Origin: Mycobacterium sp. SMC-2
Lineage (GTDB): Bacteria; Actinomycetota; Actinomycetes; Mycobacteriales; Mycobacteriaceae
Assembly (NCBI RefSeq): GCF_025263485.1
Contig: NZ_CP079863.1
Span: 682,001-746,000 of the forward strand
Direction: 5' to 3'
DNA length: 64,000 bases
Part shown: piece by piece, positions 8,805 through 18,678 of the stretch
How positions within the stretch are numbered: the first letter of the stretch is position 1
How the letters are laid out: the number at the start of each line of letters is the position of its first letter
The notes under the pieces: model-generated
Told to the model about the DNA's origin: nothing
The model's database searches: none
Seen by the model: the letters and a program-made list of their open reading frames with translations, nothing else
Made by a program: the position numbers and the translations under genes

Positions 8805-9782
8805 TCACCACGGCCCCGCTCGCAATGACTCGACGATGGCCGCCACGGGAGACCGCCAGCTGATGCCCAACTCCCGCAACGTCTTGCTGTCGTCGGTCGG
8901 TACGGCAGCGGTGAGCAGCAGCGCCGCTTCGTAGCCGAGCCCGTCACCCAGCGGAACATAGTGGCCGAGAACATCGGCGAGGCGGCCCATAGCGCGGAAT
9001 ACGCTCGGCGACATCGGGATGCGCCGCACCCGTCGCCCCAGCCCCTCTTCCAGCGCATCGATCATGGCGTTGAAGGCAATCATTTGGCCCCCGCAAACGT
9101 ATCGGCGTGGGCCACGGCCGGGCTCCATGATCCGCACATGCACATCGGCGACGTCGCGCACGTCGATCATCTGCATACCGCCGTTCAGCTTGGGAGCCAC
9201 CCTCCAACGCACGATCGGCGCCCAGCCACGCTCGGTGACGCCGGGTGGCGTACCGAACGGCGATCCAACGACACTCGATGGAAAGGTCACCACGATCGGC
9301 GCCCCAGCCTCCTGCAGCCGCCGCGCGACACGGTCCGCGTATCCCTTGGTCTTGGCATACGCGCTGCGGCCCGGCGCCGTCGGCGAGTCGGGCGAAATGA
9401 CACCGTCCGGTGGCGGGAACAGCGCGCTGTAGCTACTCACCAGCACGACCGGGTCGAGCCCGATATCGACTGCGCGGGCCATAATCGACTCGGCCGCAAA
9501 GGCGTTGATGTCCCACATCGCCTGCGCGCGGCGTTCGTCGGTACCGACGACTCCGGCGGCATGCACCACCGCCTCGACGCCGCCGAGCAGTTCGCTAATG
9601 GTGGCCGCGGCCCGCACGTCGCCGACCACCACAGTCAGGGGACCAAGCGTTCGCAACCGCTCTACCACGGTTGCCGGATCGTCCGGCGCCACCAAAAGCC
9701 GTACCTGATGGCCGCTTTGAAGCAGCGCGCGCACCATATGCGCGCCGAGGTAGCCGGTTCCGCCGGTCACGGCGATGCGCAT
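8805..9782 (-). CDS. extended SDR, NAD(P)-dependent epimerase/dehydratase family
   Basis: This 325-aa protein has the Rossmann motif VTGGTGYLGAHMV at residues 5-17. Further family elements are a conserved HAAG segment near 74-77, VLVSSYSA as the serine strand, and a YxxxK pair in SAYAKTK (Y142, K146). This is the layout of extended short-chain dehydrogenases such as NAD-dependent epimerases and dihydroflavonol reductase-like enzymes. Substrate is not predictable. It runs convergently towards the hydrolase and divergently from the LLM gene at 10034, and has no counterpart between Rv0045c and Rv0044c in M. tuberculosis, so it is an insertion relative to that genome. Confidence 0.85.
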   Translation of the reverse strand: MRIAVTGGTGYLGAHMVRALLQSGHQVRLLVAPDDPATVVERLRTLGPLTVVVGDVRAAATISELLGGVEAVVHAAGVVGTDERRAQAMWDINAFAAESIMARAVDIGLDPVVLVSSYSALFPPPDGVISPDSPTAPGRSAYAKTKGYADRVARRLQEAGAPIVVTFPSSVVGSPFGTPPGVTERGWAPIVRWRVAPKLNGGMQMIDVRDVADVHVRIMEPGRGPRRYVCGGQMIAFNAMIDALEEGLGRRVRRIPMSPSVFRAMGRLADVLGHYVPLGDGLGYEAALLLTAAVPTDDSKTLRELGISWRSPVAAIVESLRAGPW

Positions 9783-10033
9783 GGCCTACCCCTCCGTTTG
9801 AGTCCGATCACCCGGCTGGGTGACCTATTACGGTGCCGATGGTATCGAAACTGGGACTTGCGCCGACACGGCTGGGGCCCTGACCCCGAGTTCACCGCTC
9901 GCTGTCACGAGAACCTCTGGTGGTCAGCAGGTTTCACCGCGGCGCGGCCACCGAAGGTGGCGTGTAGCCACTGGAATCAGCTCGGTACGGGCTCGCGGTC
10001 GCGTGCTCGACGCGGTGCGCTTACGGTGGTCGT

Positions 10034-10819
10034 ATGAAACCTGACTTCCCCATCCGCATCGGTGTGCAATTGCAGCCTCAGCACGCGCCGCAGTACGGCC
10101 AAATCCGTGACGCCGTGCGCCGGTGTGAGGACGTCGGCGTCGACATCGCCTTCAATTGGGACCACTTCTTCCCCCTCTACGGCGACCCCGACGGCGCGCA
10201 CTTCGAATGCTGGACCATGCTCGGGGCGTGGGCCGAACAGACATCGCGCATCCAGATCGGCGCGCTGGTCACGTGTAACTCCTACCGGAACCCCGAACTG
10301 CTGGCCGACATGGCGCGCACCGTCGACCACATCTCTGCCGGCCGGCTCGTGTTGGGGATCGGCTCGGGCTGGAAGCAGAAGGACTACGACGAGTACGGCT
10401 ACGAATTCGGCACCGCGGGAAGCCGCCTCGATGACCTCGCCGGCGCGCTCCCCCGGATCACGGCGCGGCTGGCCAAGCTCAATCCGCCGCCGACGCGCGA
10501 TATCCCGATCCTGATCGGCGGAGGCGGTGAGCGCAAGACGCTGCGACTGGTCGCCGAGTACGCCGACATGTGGCACAGCTTTACCTCCGCCGACGAATTC
10601 CCGGCGAAGTCCGAAGTCCTGGCGCGGCACTGCGCCGACGTCAGTCGGGACCCGGCGAGCATCGAACGCTCGGCCGCCGTGCCGGACCGCGGCGGGCTGG
10701 TCGACAACGCCAAGAGGCTCGTCGGCCTCGGCGTGACGCTGCTGACGGTGGCCTGCGACGGTCCGGATTACGACCTGGGTGCCGCGGAAGCGCTGTGCCG
10801 GTGGCGCGATAGTCGTTAG
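10034..10819 (+). CDS. LLM-class F420-dependent oxidoreductase (Rv0044c homologue)
   Basis: This 261-aa luciferase-fold protein carries DIAFNWDHFFPL near the N-terminus, then HISAGRLVLGIGSGWKQKDY, and IPILIGGGGERKTLRLVAEYADMW. These are family signatures of F420-using LLM enzymes. Length and neighbours match Rv0044c (hydrolase on one side, GntR on the other). A TACGGT hexamer ends six bases before ATG 10034, which suits a leaderless transcript. It differs in length and sequence from the LLM enzyme at 3397, so the two are not recent duplicates. Confidence 0.88.
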   Translation: MKPDFPIRIGVQLQPQHAPQYGQIRDAVRRCEDVGVDIAFNWDHFFPLYGDPDGAHFECWTMLGAWAEQTSRIQIGALVTCNSYRNPELLADMARTVDHISAGRLVLGIGSGWKQKDYDEYGYEFGTAGSRLDDLAGALPRITARLAKLNPPPTRDIPILIGGGGERKTLRLVAEYADMWHSFTSADEFPAKSEVLARHCADVSRDPASIERSAAVPDRGGLVDNAKRLVGLGVTLLTVACDGPDYDLGAAEALCRWRDSR

Positions 10820-10927
10820 CGCCGTTCGCCTCAAATTCGTCGGTCAAACACCGGAAAATACCAGCCCACTCGTGAGAAACTTTTCGGGCTAGATAGGCGC
10901 CGGGGTTTGAAAGAGACTCAACGACGA

Positions 10928-11668
10928 ATGCCGAAGAAATACGGGGTCAAGGAAAAAGACCTGGTTGTTTCGCACATCCTTAACCTCTTGCTGACGGGGA
11001 AGTTGCGCACCGGAGACCGCGTCGATCGCAACGAGATCGCGCTGGGGCTCGGGCTAAGCCGAGTCCCCATTCAAGAGGCGTTGGTGCAACTCGAACACGA
11101 CGGCATTGTCTCCACCCGCTATCACCGTGGGGCGTTCGTCGAGCGATTCGACGAAGCCACCGTCCTCGAGCATCACGAGCTCGAGGGACTGCTCAACGGC
11201 ATCCCGTCCGCTCGCGCGGCCACCAGTCCCACCCCGCGCATCCTGGGGCAACTCGACGCCCTGATGCGATCGCTGCGCACCGCCAAGGACGCGCGGGCCT
11301 TTTGCGACATCGCCGCCGAGTACCGGCGAACCATCAACGACGAATACGCCGGACCCCGGTTGCATGCCACGATTCGCGCCTCGCAGAACCTCATCCCCCG
11401 AATGTTCTGGCTGATTTACCACGGCAGCCGCGAAGAGATGCTGCCGTTCTACGAAGACGAGACCGCTGCGATCCACCGGCGCGATCCGGAGGCCGCCCGC
11501 GCCGCGTGCGTCGGCCGCTCCTACCTGATGGCGCAGACCATGCTGGCCGAACTTGCCCGGCGCAGGGTGTTCACCGCGCCCGACGACGCGCATCCGGACA
11601 TGTCGCAACCGCTCGAAGCGCTCGCCGACGCCGGATCCGTGGGCGTCGAGCCGTCGCTGGCGTTCTAG
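10928..11668 (+). CDS. GntR-family regulator (Rv0043c homologue)
   Basis: This 246-aa regulator has an N-terminal winged HTH ([33 protein letters not shown]) and a C-terminal all-helical FCD-like effector domain (about residues 80-220). The latter contains metal- or ligand-binding type His/Asp positions such as [10 protein letters not shown] and HATIRASQN. The ATG at 10928 gives nearly the length of Rv0043c; a TTG at 10907 is a weaker alternative. It lies just upstream of the ABC transporter at 11719 and may control it or the LLM gene, which is inference from position only. Confidence 0.87.
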   Translation: MPKKYGVKEKDLVVSHILNLLLTGKLRTGDRVDRNEIALGLGLSRVPIQEALVQLEHDGIVSTRYHRGAFVERFDEATVLEHHELEGLLNGIPSARAATSPTPRILGQLDALMRSLRTAKDARAFCDIAAEYRRTINDEYAGPRLHATIRASQNLIPRMFWLIYHGSREEMLPFYEDETAAIHRRDPEAARAACVGRSYLMAQTMLAELARRRVFTAPDDAHPDMSQPLEALADAGSVGVEPSLAF

Positions 11669-11718
11669 AGCCGACGCTCACCCGGCGACGCCGCCCGCCG
11701 ATCGTTACGGTGGCAGGG

Positions 11719-13536
11719 ATGAATGCGCGCGCGGACCGGCACACCGGGCGCCGTGGACGGCTGTTCGGACTGGCCGCAACCACGGTGTTGGTGTGCGGCA
11801 TGGCATTAGGTGGTCTGGCCACGCCGGCGACTGCCGACTGGAATCAATGCGCCCCGGCCGGCCTGGACAGCGCAAGGGCCTTGCCCAAAGACCTGACCGA
11901 GAGCCAACCCACGCCGCAGGAAGACCGGGAGACGACGAATTCCGTCGAACCGCTCACCTCGGTCGACGTCGGCGCGCTTGGCCTCGGCACCCCGGGCGTG
12001 CTGACGGTGGGCACGCTGTCGGACGCCCCGCCCAACATCTGCATCAGCCCCACCGGCGAATTCAGCGGCTTCGACAACTTGCTGCTGCGCGCCATCGCCG
12101 ACAAGCTGCGGCTGCGGCTGCGCTTCGTCAGCACGGACTTCTCCGCGCTGCTCGCCCAAGTGGCGTCCCGCCGCTTCGACGTCGGCTCGGCGTCGGTGAA
12201 GGCGACCGACCAGCGTCGCCGCACCGTCGCGTTCACCAACGGCTACGACTTCGGCTTCTACTCCCTCGTGGTCCCGCCCGGCTCACCGATCCACAACTTC
12301 AGCGAGCTGGCCGCCGGCCAGCGCATCGGCGTGGTCCAGGGCACCGTCGAGGAGTCCTACGTCGTCGACACCCTGCATCTGCAGCCGGTGAAGTACCCCG
12401 GCTTCGCCACCTTGTACGCCAGCCTCAAGACCCGCCAGATCGACGCGTGGGTGGCGCCGGGAACCCTCGCCTCGACCGTCATCCGGCCGGGCGATCCGGC
12501 GGTGACCGTCGCGAACACTTTCAGCGCAGGCAATTTCGTCGCCTATGCCGTCGCCAAGGAGAACAAGCCGCTGATCGATGCGCTGAATTCCGGGCTGGAT
12601 GCCGTGATCGCCGACGGAACCTGGGCCAAGCTGTACTGCCAATGGGTGCCGCGCACGCTGCCGCCCGGCTGGAAACCCGGGTCGAAAGCCGCGCCCGCCC
12701 CCACGCTGCCCGACTTCGCCGCGATCGCCGCGAGCCAGCACCGCACCGCAACGGGTCCGGCGGCGCCCAAATCGACCCTGGCCCAGTTGCGCGATTCGTT
12801 CTTCGACTGGGAGATGTACCGACGAGCCATTCCGGTTCTGTTCACCACGGGGCTGCCGAACACGTTGATCCTGACCAACAGCGCCATCGTGATCGGCCTG
12901 GCGCTGGGGATGGTGCTGGCCATGGCGGGCATCTCGCACCGGCGCTGGCTGCGCTGGCCGGCGCGGGTATACACCGATATCTTCCGGGGCCTGCCCGAAG
13001 TGGTGATCATCCTGCTCATCGGAATGGGCATCGGGCCGCTGGTCGGCGGGCTGACCAACAAGAATCCCTACCCCCTGGGAATTGCCGCGCTGGGATTGAT
13101 GGCCGCCGCCTACATCGGTGAAATCCTGCGCTCCGGAATACAAAGCGTGGACCCCGGGCAGTTGGAGGCCTCCCGCGCGCTGGGATTCAGCTATACGAGC
13201 GCGATGCGGCTGGTGGTGGTGCCGCAGGGAATACGGCGCGTGCTGCCCGCACTGGTCAATCAATTCATCGGGTTGTTGAAGGCCTCCGCGTTGGTGTACT
13301 TCCTGGGCCTGATCGCCGATCAGCGGGAGCTTTTTCAGGTGGGCCGGGATTTGAATGCCCAGACCGGCAGCCTGTCGCCGTTGGTGGCCGCCGGCCTCTT
13401 CTACCTGATATTGACCATTCCATTGACGCATTTGGTGAACTACATCGACGCGCGCCTGCGCCGCGGCCGGGGCGCCCCCGAGCCGGACGACACTTCCGAC
13501 TTGCTCACGACGACGTTCGGCCAGGAGATCACATGA
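11719..13536 (+). CDS. polar amino-acid ABC transporter, fused binding protein and permease
   Basis: In one 605-aa chain there is a signal peptide or first membrane helix (residues about 15-37, LFGLAATTVLVCGMALGG). A family-3 periplasmic binding domain follows at about 85-320 (ICISPTGEFSGFDNLLL, FVSTDFSALLAQVASRRFDV). A linker then leads to a His/Glu/Gln-type permease at about 360-580 (TTGLPNTLIL, EASRALGFSYTSAMRLVVVP). Fused solute-binding/permease proteins are known from glutamine transporters of Gram-positive bacteria. Substrate is probably an amino acid such as glutamine or glutamate. ATG 11719 follows a TACGGT -10-like box by seven bases. It overlaps the ATPase gene by 4 bp. The pair is absent between Rv0043c and Rv0042c. 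Confidence 0.88.
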   Translation: MNARADRHTGRRGRLFGLAATTVLVCGMALGGLATPATADWNQCAPAGLDSARALPKDLTESQPTPQEDRETTNSVEPLTSVDVGALGLGTPGVLTVGTLSDAPPNICISPTGEFSGFDNLLLRAIADKLRLRLRFVSTDFSALLAQVASRRFDVGSASVKATDQRRRTVAFTNGYDFGFYSLVVPPGSPIHNFSELAAGQRIGVVQGTVEESYVVDTLHLQPVKYPGFATLYASLKTRQIDAWVAPGTLASTVIRPGDPAVTVANTFSAGNFVAYAVAKENKPLIDALNSGLDAVIADGTWAKLYCQWVPRTLPPGWKPGSKAAPAPTLPDFAAIAASQHRTATGPAAPKSTLAQLRDSFFDWEMYRRAIPVLFTTGLPNTLILTNSAIVIGLALGMVLAMAGISHRRWLRWPARVYTDIFRGLPEVVIILLIGMGIGPLVGGLTNKNPYPLGIAALGLMAAAYIGEILRSGIQSVDPGQLEASRALGFSYTSAMRLVVVPQGIRRVLPALVNQFIGLLKASALVYFLGLIADQRELFQVGRDLNAQTGSLSPLVAAGLFYLILTIPLTHLVNYIDARLRRGRGAPEPDDTSDLLTTTFGQEIT

Positions 13537-14282
13537 GCGCCGCCAGGGCGGAACGTGCACCAGTGTCGCTGGCGGCCAAGAACATTCACCAAACCCTCGG
13601 CGGGAACAGGGTACTGCGCGGGGTCGATTTCGAGGCCCCCGCCGGCAGCACCGTCGCCGTCATCGGGCCGTCCGGCTCGGGTAAGTCAACGCTGCTGCGC
13701 ACCTTGAACCGGCTGTACGAACCCGATAGCGGCGACATCCTGCTGGACGGCCGGTCCGTGCTGCGTGACGATCCCAACGAACTCCGCCAGCGCATCGGGA
13801 TGGTGTTTCAGCACTTCAACCTCTTTCCCCACCTGAGCGTGCTGAAAAACGTTGCGATGGCGCCGCGCAAATTGCGGCGCCTGCCCGCCGACAGAGCTCG
13901 CGAATTGGCGCTGGCCCAACTGGAGCGAGTTGGCCTCAAGCACAAGGCGGATGCCCGGCCCGGCATGCTCTCCGGCGGCCAGCAACAGCGGGTGGCCATC
14001 GCCCGCGCGCTGGCCATGGCCCCACAAGTGATGTTCTTCGACGAGGCGACATCTGCGCTCGATCCCGAAATGGTGAAAGGGATCCTGCAACTCATCGCCG
14101 ACCTCGGCGCCGAGGGCATGACGATGATCGTGGTCACCCACGAAATGGGCTTCGCCCGCTCGGCATCCGACGCCGTTGTCTTCATGGATCGCGGCAAGGT
14201 CGTGGAATCCGGGCCGCCGGAGCAGATTTTCGAAGCCGCACAGACGGAGCGGCTACAGCGTTTCTTGTCCCAAGTACTTTGA
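13533..14282 (+). CDS. polar amino-acid ABC transporter ATP-binding protein
   Basis: This 249-aa ABC ATPase has Walker A GPSGSGKST at about residues 45-53, a Q-loop in GMVFQHFNLFPHLSV, the signature LSGGQQQRVAIARAL, Walker B MFFDEATSALD, and the switch His in VVTHEMGFAR. This is the GlnQ/HisP subfamily that drives amino-acid import. ATG 13533 lies inside the end of the fused permease gene (ATGA overlap), so the two are translated together. It should form a homodimer under the permease domain of its neighbour. Confidence 0.95.
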   Translation: MSAARAERAPVSLAAKNIHQTLGGNRVLRGVDFEAPAGSTVAVIGPSGSGKSTLLRTLNRLYEPDSGDILLDGRSVLRDDPNELRQRIGMVFQHFNLFPHLSVLKNVAMAPRKLRRLPADRARELALAQLERVGLKHKADARPGMLSGGQQQRVAIARALAMAPQVMFFDEATSALDPEMVKGILQLIADLGAEGMTMIVVTHEMGFARSASDAVVFMDRGKVVESGPPEQIFEAAQTERLQRFLSQVL

Positions 14283-14295
14283 CGGCGCCATTGCC

Positions 14296-14319
14296 ACTAA
14301 TTAGTAGGCGTAGCTAGCT
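14296..14319. promoter_or_regulatory. two palindromes before the MarR gene, candidate operators
   Basis: ACTAATTAGT (14296-14305) and AGCTAGCT (14312-14319) are perfect palindromes 36-59 bp before the MarR start. They stand out as AT-rich in GC-rich DNA. A TAGACT hexamer at 14341-14346 is a plausible -10 box. MarR regulators usually bind short palindromes that overlap their own promoter, so autoregulation is the simplest reading. Confidence 0.5.
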
Positions 14320-14354
14320 TGTACCCGCCTGATATAGCGTTAGACTCCCCGTTT

Positions 14355-14858
14355 ATGGCGGACAGCGAATCCACCGCAGCCGACGTGACCGAGCTTGCGG
14401 AAGGTTTGCACCGTGCGCTGTCCAAATTGTTTTCGATTCTGCGGCGCGGGGACCCGAGCGGTGTGGCCGCGGGAGAACTGACATTGGCGCAGCTGTCGAT
14501 CCTCGTCACTCTGCTGGATCAGGGACCGATTCGGATGACCGACCTGGCGGCCCACGAACGAGTGCGGACTCCCACCACCACCGTGGCGATCCGACGGCTG
14601 GAGAAGCTGGGGCTGGTGAAACGCTCGCGTGACCCGTCCGACCTGCGGGCGGTGCTGGTCGATATCACCCCCCGCGGGCGTGCCGTTCATGGCGAGTCCC
14701 TGGCCAACCGGCGCGCCTCCCTGGCCGCGATGCTCAGTCAGCTTCCCGCGTCCGACCTCAACACCCTGATGCAGGCGCTGGCGCCGCTGGAGCGGCTGGC
14801 CTCGGGCGAACCGTCAGCCCACCCCGCGGGTGACCCACCGGTCCGCAAAGAGGCGTGA
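14355..14858 (+). CDS. MarR-family regulator (Rv0042c homologue)
   Basis: This 167-aa winged-helix protein has the MarR core LTLAQLSILVTLLDQGPIRMTDLAAHERV and a recognition helix TPTTTVAIRRLEKLGLVKR. The wing is SRDPSDLRAVLVDITPRG. The ATG at 14355 is preferred over a TTG at 14319 because a TAGACT -10-like box sits at 14341-14346, eight bases before it. Placement matches Rv0042c. It follows the ABC transporter in the same direction by about 70 bp and precedes an SDR gene that it might regulate. Confidence 0.88.
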   Translation: MADSESTAADVTELAEGLHRALSKLFSILRRGDPSGVAAGELTLAQLSILVTLLDQGPIRMTDLAAHERVRTPTTTVAIRRLEKLGLVKRSRDPSDLRAVLVDITPRGRAVHGESLANRRASLAAMLSQLPASDLNTLMQALAPLERLASGEPSAHPAGDPPVRKEA

Positions 14859-14893
14859 AAGTACCTGCCATTCAACGAGTTTGGCGGCGCACG

Positions 14894-14899
14894 TAGACT
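14894..14899 (+). promoter_or_regulatory. -10 box of a leaderless transcript for the SDR at 14907
   Basis: TAGACT is followed by exactly seven bases and then ATG 14907. This is the arrangement expected for mycobacterial leaderless mRNAs (TANNNT placed about seven bases before the start codon). No Shine-Dalgarno sequence precedes this ATG. Confidence 0.55.
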
Positions 14900-14906
14900 G
14901 CCTTAC

Positions 14907-15572
14907 ATGCCCACTGCACTCATCACCGGCGCCGGCGGCGGTATCGGTTCAGCGATCGCCACGGCGCTGGCGCCCACCCACACCCTGCTGCTGGCCGGTC
15001 GGCCGTCTGACCGGCTCGACGCGGTGGCGGCGCGGCTCGGCTCGACGACGTTCCCGCTGGACCTGACCGATTCCGGGGACATCGAGGCCGCCTGCGAGAT
15101 CGTCGACGAACTCGACGTGCTGGTGCACAACGCCGGGGTATCCATCCCCGGCCATGTCGCGGAGTCCGCCGTCGAGGAGTGGCGCGCCACCTTCGCCGTC
15201 AATGTGTTTGGACCGGTGGAACTCACACTGGCGCTGCTGCCGGCGCTGCGGCGTGCCCGTGGCCAGGTGGTCTTCATCAACTCCGGTGCGGGGCGCAACG
15301 TTTCGCCCGGCATGGCCTCCTACTCCGCCAGCAAGTTCGCGTTGCGCGCCTTCGCCGACTCGCTGCGCGCCGACGAACCGGAGCTGCGGGTGACCACCAT
15401 GTACCCCGGCCGCACCGATAGCCAGATGCAGCGCGAACTCGTCGCGTTCGAGGGCGGCACGTACGACCCCGCCAAGTTCCTCAGGCCCGAAACCGTCGCG
15501 GCCGCGGTGGCCAACGTCGTGGCGACACCGCCGGACGGCCACGTCCACGAGGTGGTGCTGCGGCCCCGGTGA
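14907..15572 (+). CDS. classical short-chain dehydrogenase/reductase
   Basis: This 221-aa classical SDR starts with TALITGAGGGIGSAIATAL (cofactor loop), continues with VLVHNAGVSIPG, the Ser strand VVFINSGAGRN, and the catalytic pair YSASK. The segment after it (FALRAFADSLRADE) is typical. Absence of an acidic residue straight after the second strand (LLAGRPSDRL has Arg) favours NADPH. Substrate is unknown. It sits between the MarR gene and leuS, where M. tuberculosis has no such gene. It is convergent with leuS, whose stop lies 12 bp away. Confidence 0.9.
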   Translation: MPTALITGAGGGIGSAIATALAPTHTLLLAGRPSDRLDAVAARLGSTTFPLDLTDSGDIEAACEIVDELDVLVHNAGVSIPGHVAESAVEEWRATFAVNVFGPVELTLALLPALRRARGQVVFINSGAGRNVSPGMASYSASKFALRAFADSLRADEPELRVTTMYPGRTDSQMQRELVAFEGGTYDPAKFLRPETVAAAVANVVATPPDGHVHEVVLRPR

Positions 15573-15583
15573 CCCCGGTATCG

Positions 15584-18496
15584 CTAGACGACCAGGTTGA
15601 CCAGCCGGCCCGGGACGACGATCACCTTGCGCGGGTTGGCGCCAGCCAAGAAAGCCCGGACCTTCTCATCGGACAATGCCGCGGCCTTCAACGTGTCCTG
15701 GTCGGCGTCGGCGGCCACCACCACTCGCCCACGCACCTTGCCGTTGACCTGGACCGGGTATTCGACGCTGTCCTCGACCAGGTAGGCCGGGTCGGCTTGC
15801 GGGAACGGGCCGTGCGCCAGCGAAGTGGTGTGGCCCAGCCGCAGCCATAGCTCCTCGGCCATGTGCGGGGCCAGCGGCGCCAACATCAGCACCAGCGGCT
15901 CGACCGCCGCCCGCGGCACCGCGTCGCGGTGCTCTTTGGTGAGGTGGTTGGTGTACTCGATAAGCTTGGCCGCCGCGGTGTTGTTCCGTAGTGCCGCATA
16001 GTCTTCCGAGACTCCCGCGATGGTGCGGTGCAGCGCGCGCAGGGTGTCGGTATCGAGTTCTTGTTCGTCAGCCACGTCGAGCACCCGTGTCGCGCCGGTC
16101 TGCTCGTCGACCACCAGCCGCCACACACGCTGCAGGAAGCGGTGCGCCCCGACGACGTCCTTGGTGGCCCACGGCCGGGAGGCCTCCAGCGGGCCCATCG
16201 ACATCTCGTACACGCGCAGCGTGTCCGCGCCGTATTCGTCGCAGATCTCGTCGGGTGATATCGAATTCTTCAGGCTCTTACCGATTTTGCCGAATTCCTG
16301 GAAGACCTCGATCTCACCGCCGGTGCCCGGATAGAAGAAGCGGCCGCCGCGCTCGACCACCTCGTCTGCCGGGACGTAAGAGCCGCGCGAGTCGGTGTAG
16401 GCGAAGGCTTGGATGTAGCCCTGGTTGATCAGTCGGCGGTACGGCTCCTTGGAGCTGACGTGGCCGAGGTCATACAGGACCTTGTGCCAGAACCGCGCGT
16501 AGAGCAGGTGGAGCACCGCGTGTTCGGCGCCTCCGACGTACAGGTCGACGCCGCCGGGATCCTGCGGTCCGTGCTCCGCGGGCCTCGGACCCATCCAGTA
16601 CGCCTCATTCTCCTTGGCGCACAACCGTTCCGAGTTGTGTGGATCGGTGTAGCGCAGTTCGTACCATGAGCTGCCGGCCCACTGCGGCATCACGTTGGTG
16701 TCGCGGGTGTAGGGCTGCAGGCCGTCGCCGATGTCCAGTTCGACGTGCACCCACTCGGTCGCCTTGGCCAGTGGTGGCGACGGCTCGCTGTCGGCGTCGT
16801 CGGGGTCGAACAGCACGGGCGAATAGTCGGGCACGTCGGGCAGCTCGACCGGCAGCGCGGCCTCGTCGAGCGCGTGTGCGCGTCCGTCGCTGTCGTAGAC
16901 GATCGGGAAGGGCTCACCCCAGTAGCGCTGCCGGGCGAAAAGCCAGTCCCGCAGCTTGAATTCGATCCGTGCCCAGCCGCGTCCCTCCGCCTCCAGGCGT
17001 GCGGTGATCGCTTCCTTCGCCGCCGCCACGTCCATCCCGTCGAGGTAGCCGGAGTTGACCAGCACGCCGTCGCCCGGGTATGCGGCTTCCGAAATGTCGC
17101 CCCCGGCAATAACTTCCACTATCGGCAGGCCGAGCTCGTGGGCGAAGTCCCAGTCGCGCTGGTCATGGCCGGGCACCGCCATGATCGCGCCGGTGCCGTA
17201 CCCGGCCAATACGTAGTCGGCGATGAAAATCGGCACCGGCTTCCCGTTGGCGGGGTTGGTCGCGTAGCTGCCCAGGAAGACACCGGTCTTCTCCCTGCTT
17301 TCCTGGCGCTCGAGGTCCGATTTCGCCGCGATCGCCTGCCGGTAGCCGGCGACGGCCTCCCCCGGCGTGGCGGCCCCGTAGGTCCACCGCGCGTCGGTGC
17401 CGTCCGGCCAGCTGGGCACGGCCAACTCGTCGACCAGGTCGTGCTCGGGAGCCAGCACCAGGTAGGTGGCGCCGAACATGGTGTCGGGCCGGGTGGTGAA
17501 TACCTCGATGTCGACCGTCTCGCCACTGGTGTTGCTCGCCGAAAACAGGGCCCTGGTTCCCGTGGAGCGGCCAATCCAGTTGCGCTGCATGGTTTTGACC
17601 GCTTCGGGCCAATCCAGCAGTTCCAGGTCGTCGAGAAGCCGGTCGGCATAGGCGGTGATCCGCATCATCCACTGCCGCAGGCGTTTCCGGAAAACCGGGA
17701 AGTTGCCGCGGTCGCTGCGTCCGTCGGCGGTGACCTCTTCGTTGGCCAGCACCGTGCCGAGCCCGGGACACCAGTTCACCATCGAGTCGGCGCGGTAGAC
17801 CAGTCGATGACTGTCGATGACATCGGCCCGCTCCCCCGCCGACAACGTGATCCAGTCCCGTCCGTCATCGAGACGCCGCGCGCCGGAGTCGAATTCAGCG
17901 ATCAGCTCGGCGATCGGGCGGGCCTTCCGGGCGGCGGTGTCGAACCAGGCGTTGTAGATCTGCAGGAAGATCCACTGCGTCCACTTGTAGAACTCGACGT
18001 CGGTGGTCGAGAAGCTGCGCCGGCTGTCGTGGCCAAGACCCAGCCGGCCCAGCTGACGCCGGAAATTCACCACGTTCGCCTCGGTCCGGGTGCGCGGATG
18101 CGTGCCGGTTTGAACGGCGTATTGCTCGGCGGGCAGACCGAAGGAGTCGAAACCCAACGCGTGCAGGACGTTATGTCCGGTCATCCGGAAGTAGCGGGCG
18201 TACACGTCGGTGGCGATATAGCCCAGCGGGTGGCCGACGTGCAGCCCCTCCCCCGAGGGATAGGGAAACATGTCCTGCACGAACAACTTGTCAGCGGGGA
18301 CCGGGGTGCCATCCGTCGGGGCCAACGAACCGACCGGGTTGGGCACGTTGAAGGTGCCGAGCTTCGCCCAGTTCTCCTGCCAGGTGGCTTCGATACGGCC
18401 CGCCAGCGCCGCGGTGTAGCGATACGCCGGCGCGTCGGAGTCCGTCTGAACGGCACCCGAGTTGCTCTCGGCGGCGGTGGTCGGGGATTCGGTCAC
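15584..18496 (-). CDS. leuS: leucyl-tRNA synthetase
   Basis: This 970-aa class Ia synthetase attaches leucine to tRNA-Leu. It has the HIGH-type motif [16 protein letters not shown] near the N-terminus and a large CP1 editing insertion containing the threonine-rich region after [12 protein letters not shown]. The KMSKS-equivalent is [15 protein letters not shown]. Anticodon-binding and C-terminal domains follow. The length fits M. tuberculosis LeuS (Rv0041). The GTG at 18496 is chosen because it yields this length; the frame extends to an ATG at 18565 without similarity I recognise. It diverges from mtc28. Confidence 0.97.
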   Translation of the reverse strand: MTESPTTAAESNSGAVQTDSDAPAYRYTAALAGRIEATWQENWAKLGTFNVPNPVGSLAPTDGTPVPADKLFVQDMFPYPSGEGLHVGHPLGYIATDVYARYFRMTGHNVLHALGFDSFGLPAEQYAVQTGTHPRTRTEANVVNFRRQLGRLGLGHDSRRSFSTTDVEFYKWTQWIFLQIYNAWFDTAARKARPIAELIAEFDSGARRLDDGRDWITLSAGERADVIDSHRLVYRADSMVNWCPGLGTVLANEEVTADGRSDRGNFPVFRKRLRQWMMRITAYADRLLDDLELLDWPEAVKTMQRNWIGRSTGTRALFSASNTSGETVDIEVFTTRPDTMFGATYLVLAPEHDLVDELAVPSWPDGTDARWTYGAATPGEAVAGYRQAIAAKSDLERQESREKTGVFLGSYATNPANGKPVPIFIADYVLAGYGTGAIMAVPGHDQRDWDFAHELGLPIVEVIAGGDISEAAYPGDGVLVNSGYLDGMDVAAAKEAITARLEAEGRGWARIEFKLRDWLFARQRYWGEPFPIVYDSDGRAHALDEAALPVELPDVPDYSPVLFDPDDADSEPSPPLAKATEWVHVELDIGDGLQPYTRDTNVMPQWAGSSWYELRYTDPHNSERLCAKENEAYWMGPRPAEHGPQDPGGVDLYVGGAEHAVLHLLYARFWHKVLYDLGHVSSKEPYRRLINQGYIQAFAYTDSRGSYVPADEVVERGGRFFYPGTGGEIEVFQEFGKIGKSLKNSISPDEICDEYGADTLRVYEMSMGPLEASRPWATKDVVGAHRFLQRVWRLVVDEQTGATRVLDVADEQELDTDTLRALHRTIAGVSEDYAALRNNTAAAKLIEYTNHLTKEHRDAVPRAAVEPLVLMLAPLAPHMAEELWLRLGHTTSLAHGPFPQADPAYLVEDSVEYPVQVNGKVRGRVVVAADADQDTLKAAALSDEKVRAFLAGANPRKVIVVPGRLVNLVV

Positions 18497-18678
18497 CTGA
18501 ACAGGGTATAAGGACCGCCTCGGCCCCACCGCCGGCCACAGGATGGTCTCGGTTCCGTTGCGCACCGATCAGAGCTTCATCCCATCTCGATTTCGAGCCT
18601 GTTCACGGCCTTTGACCTGTAGTTACAGTCGGCCTCTAACAGCCTGGCAATGCGCCATTGGAGGAAGGACCGACGCAG

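Noticed and set aside
16745..18511. Long plus-strand open frame opposite leuS
   Set aside because: It mirrors the leuS codons, has no recognisable protein features, and leuS is certain on the other strand.
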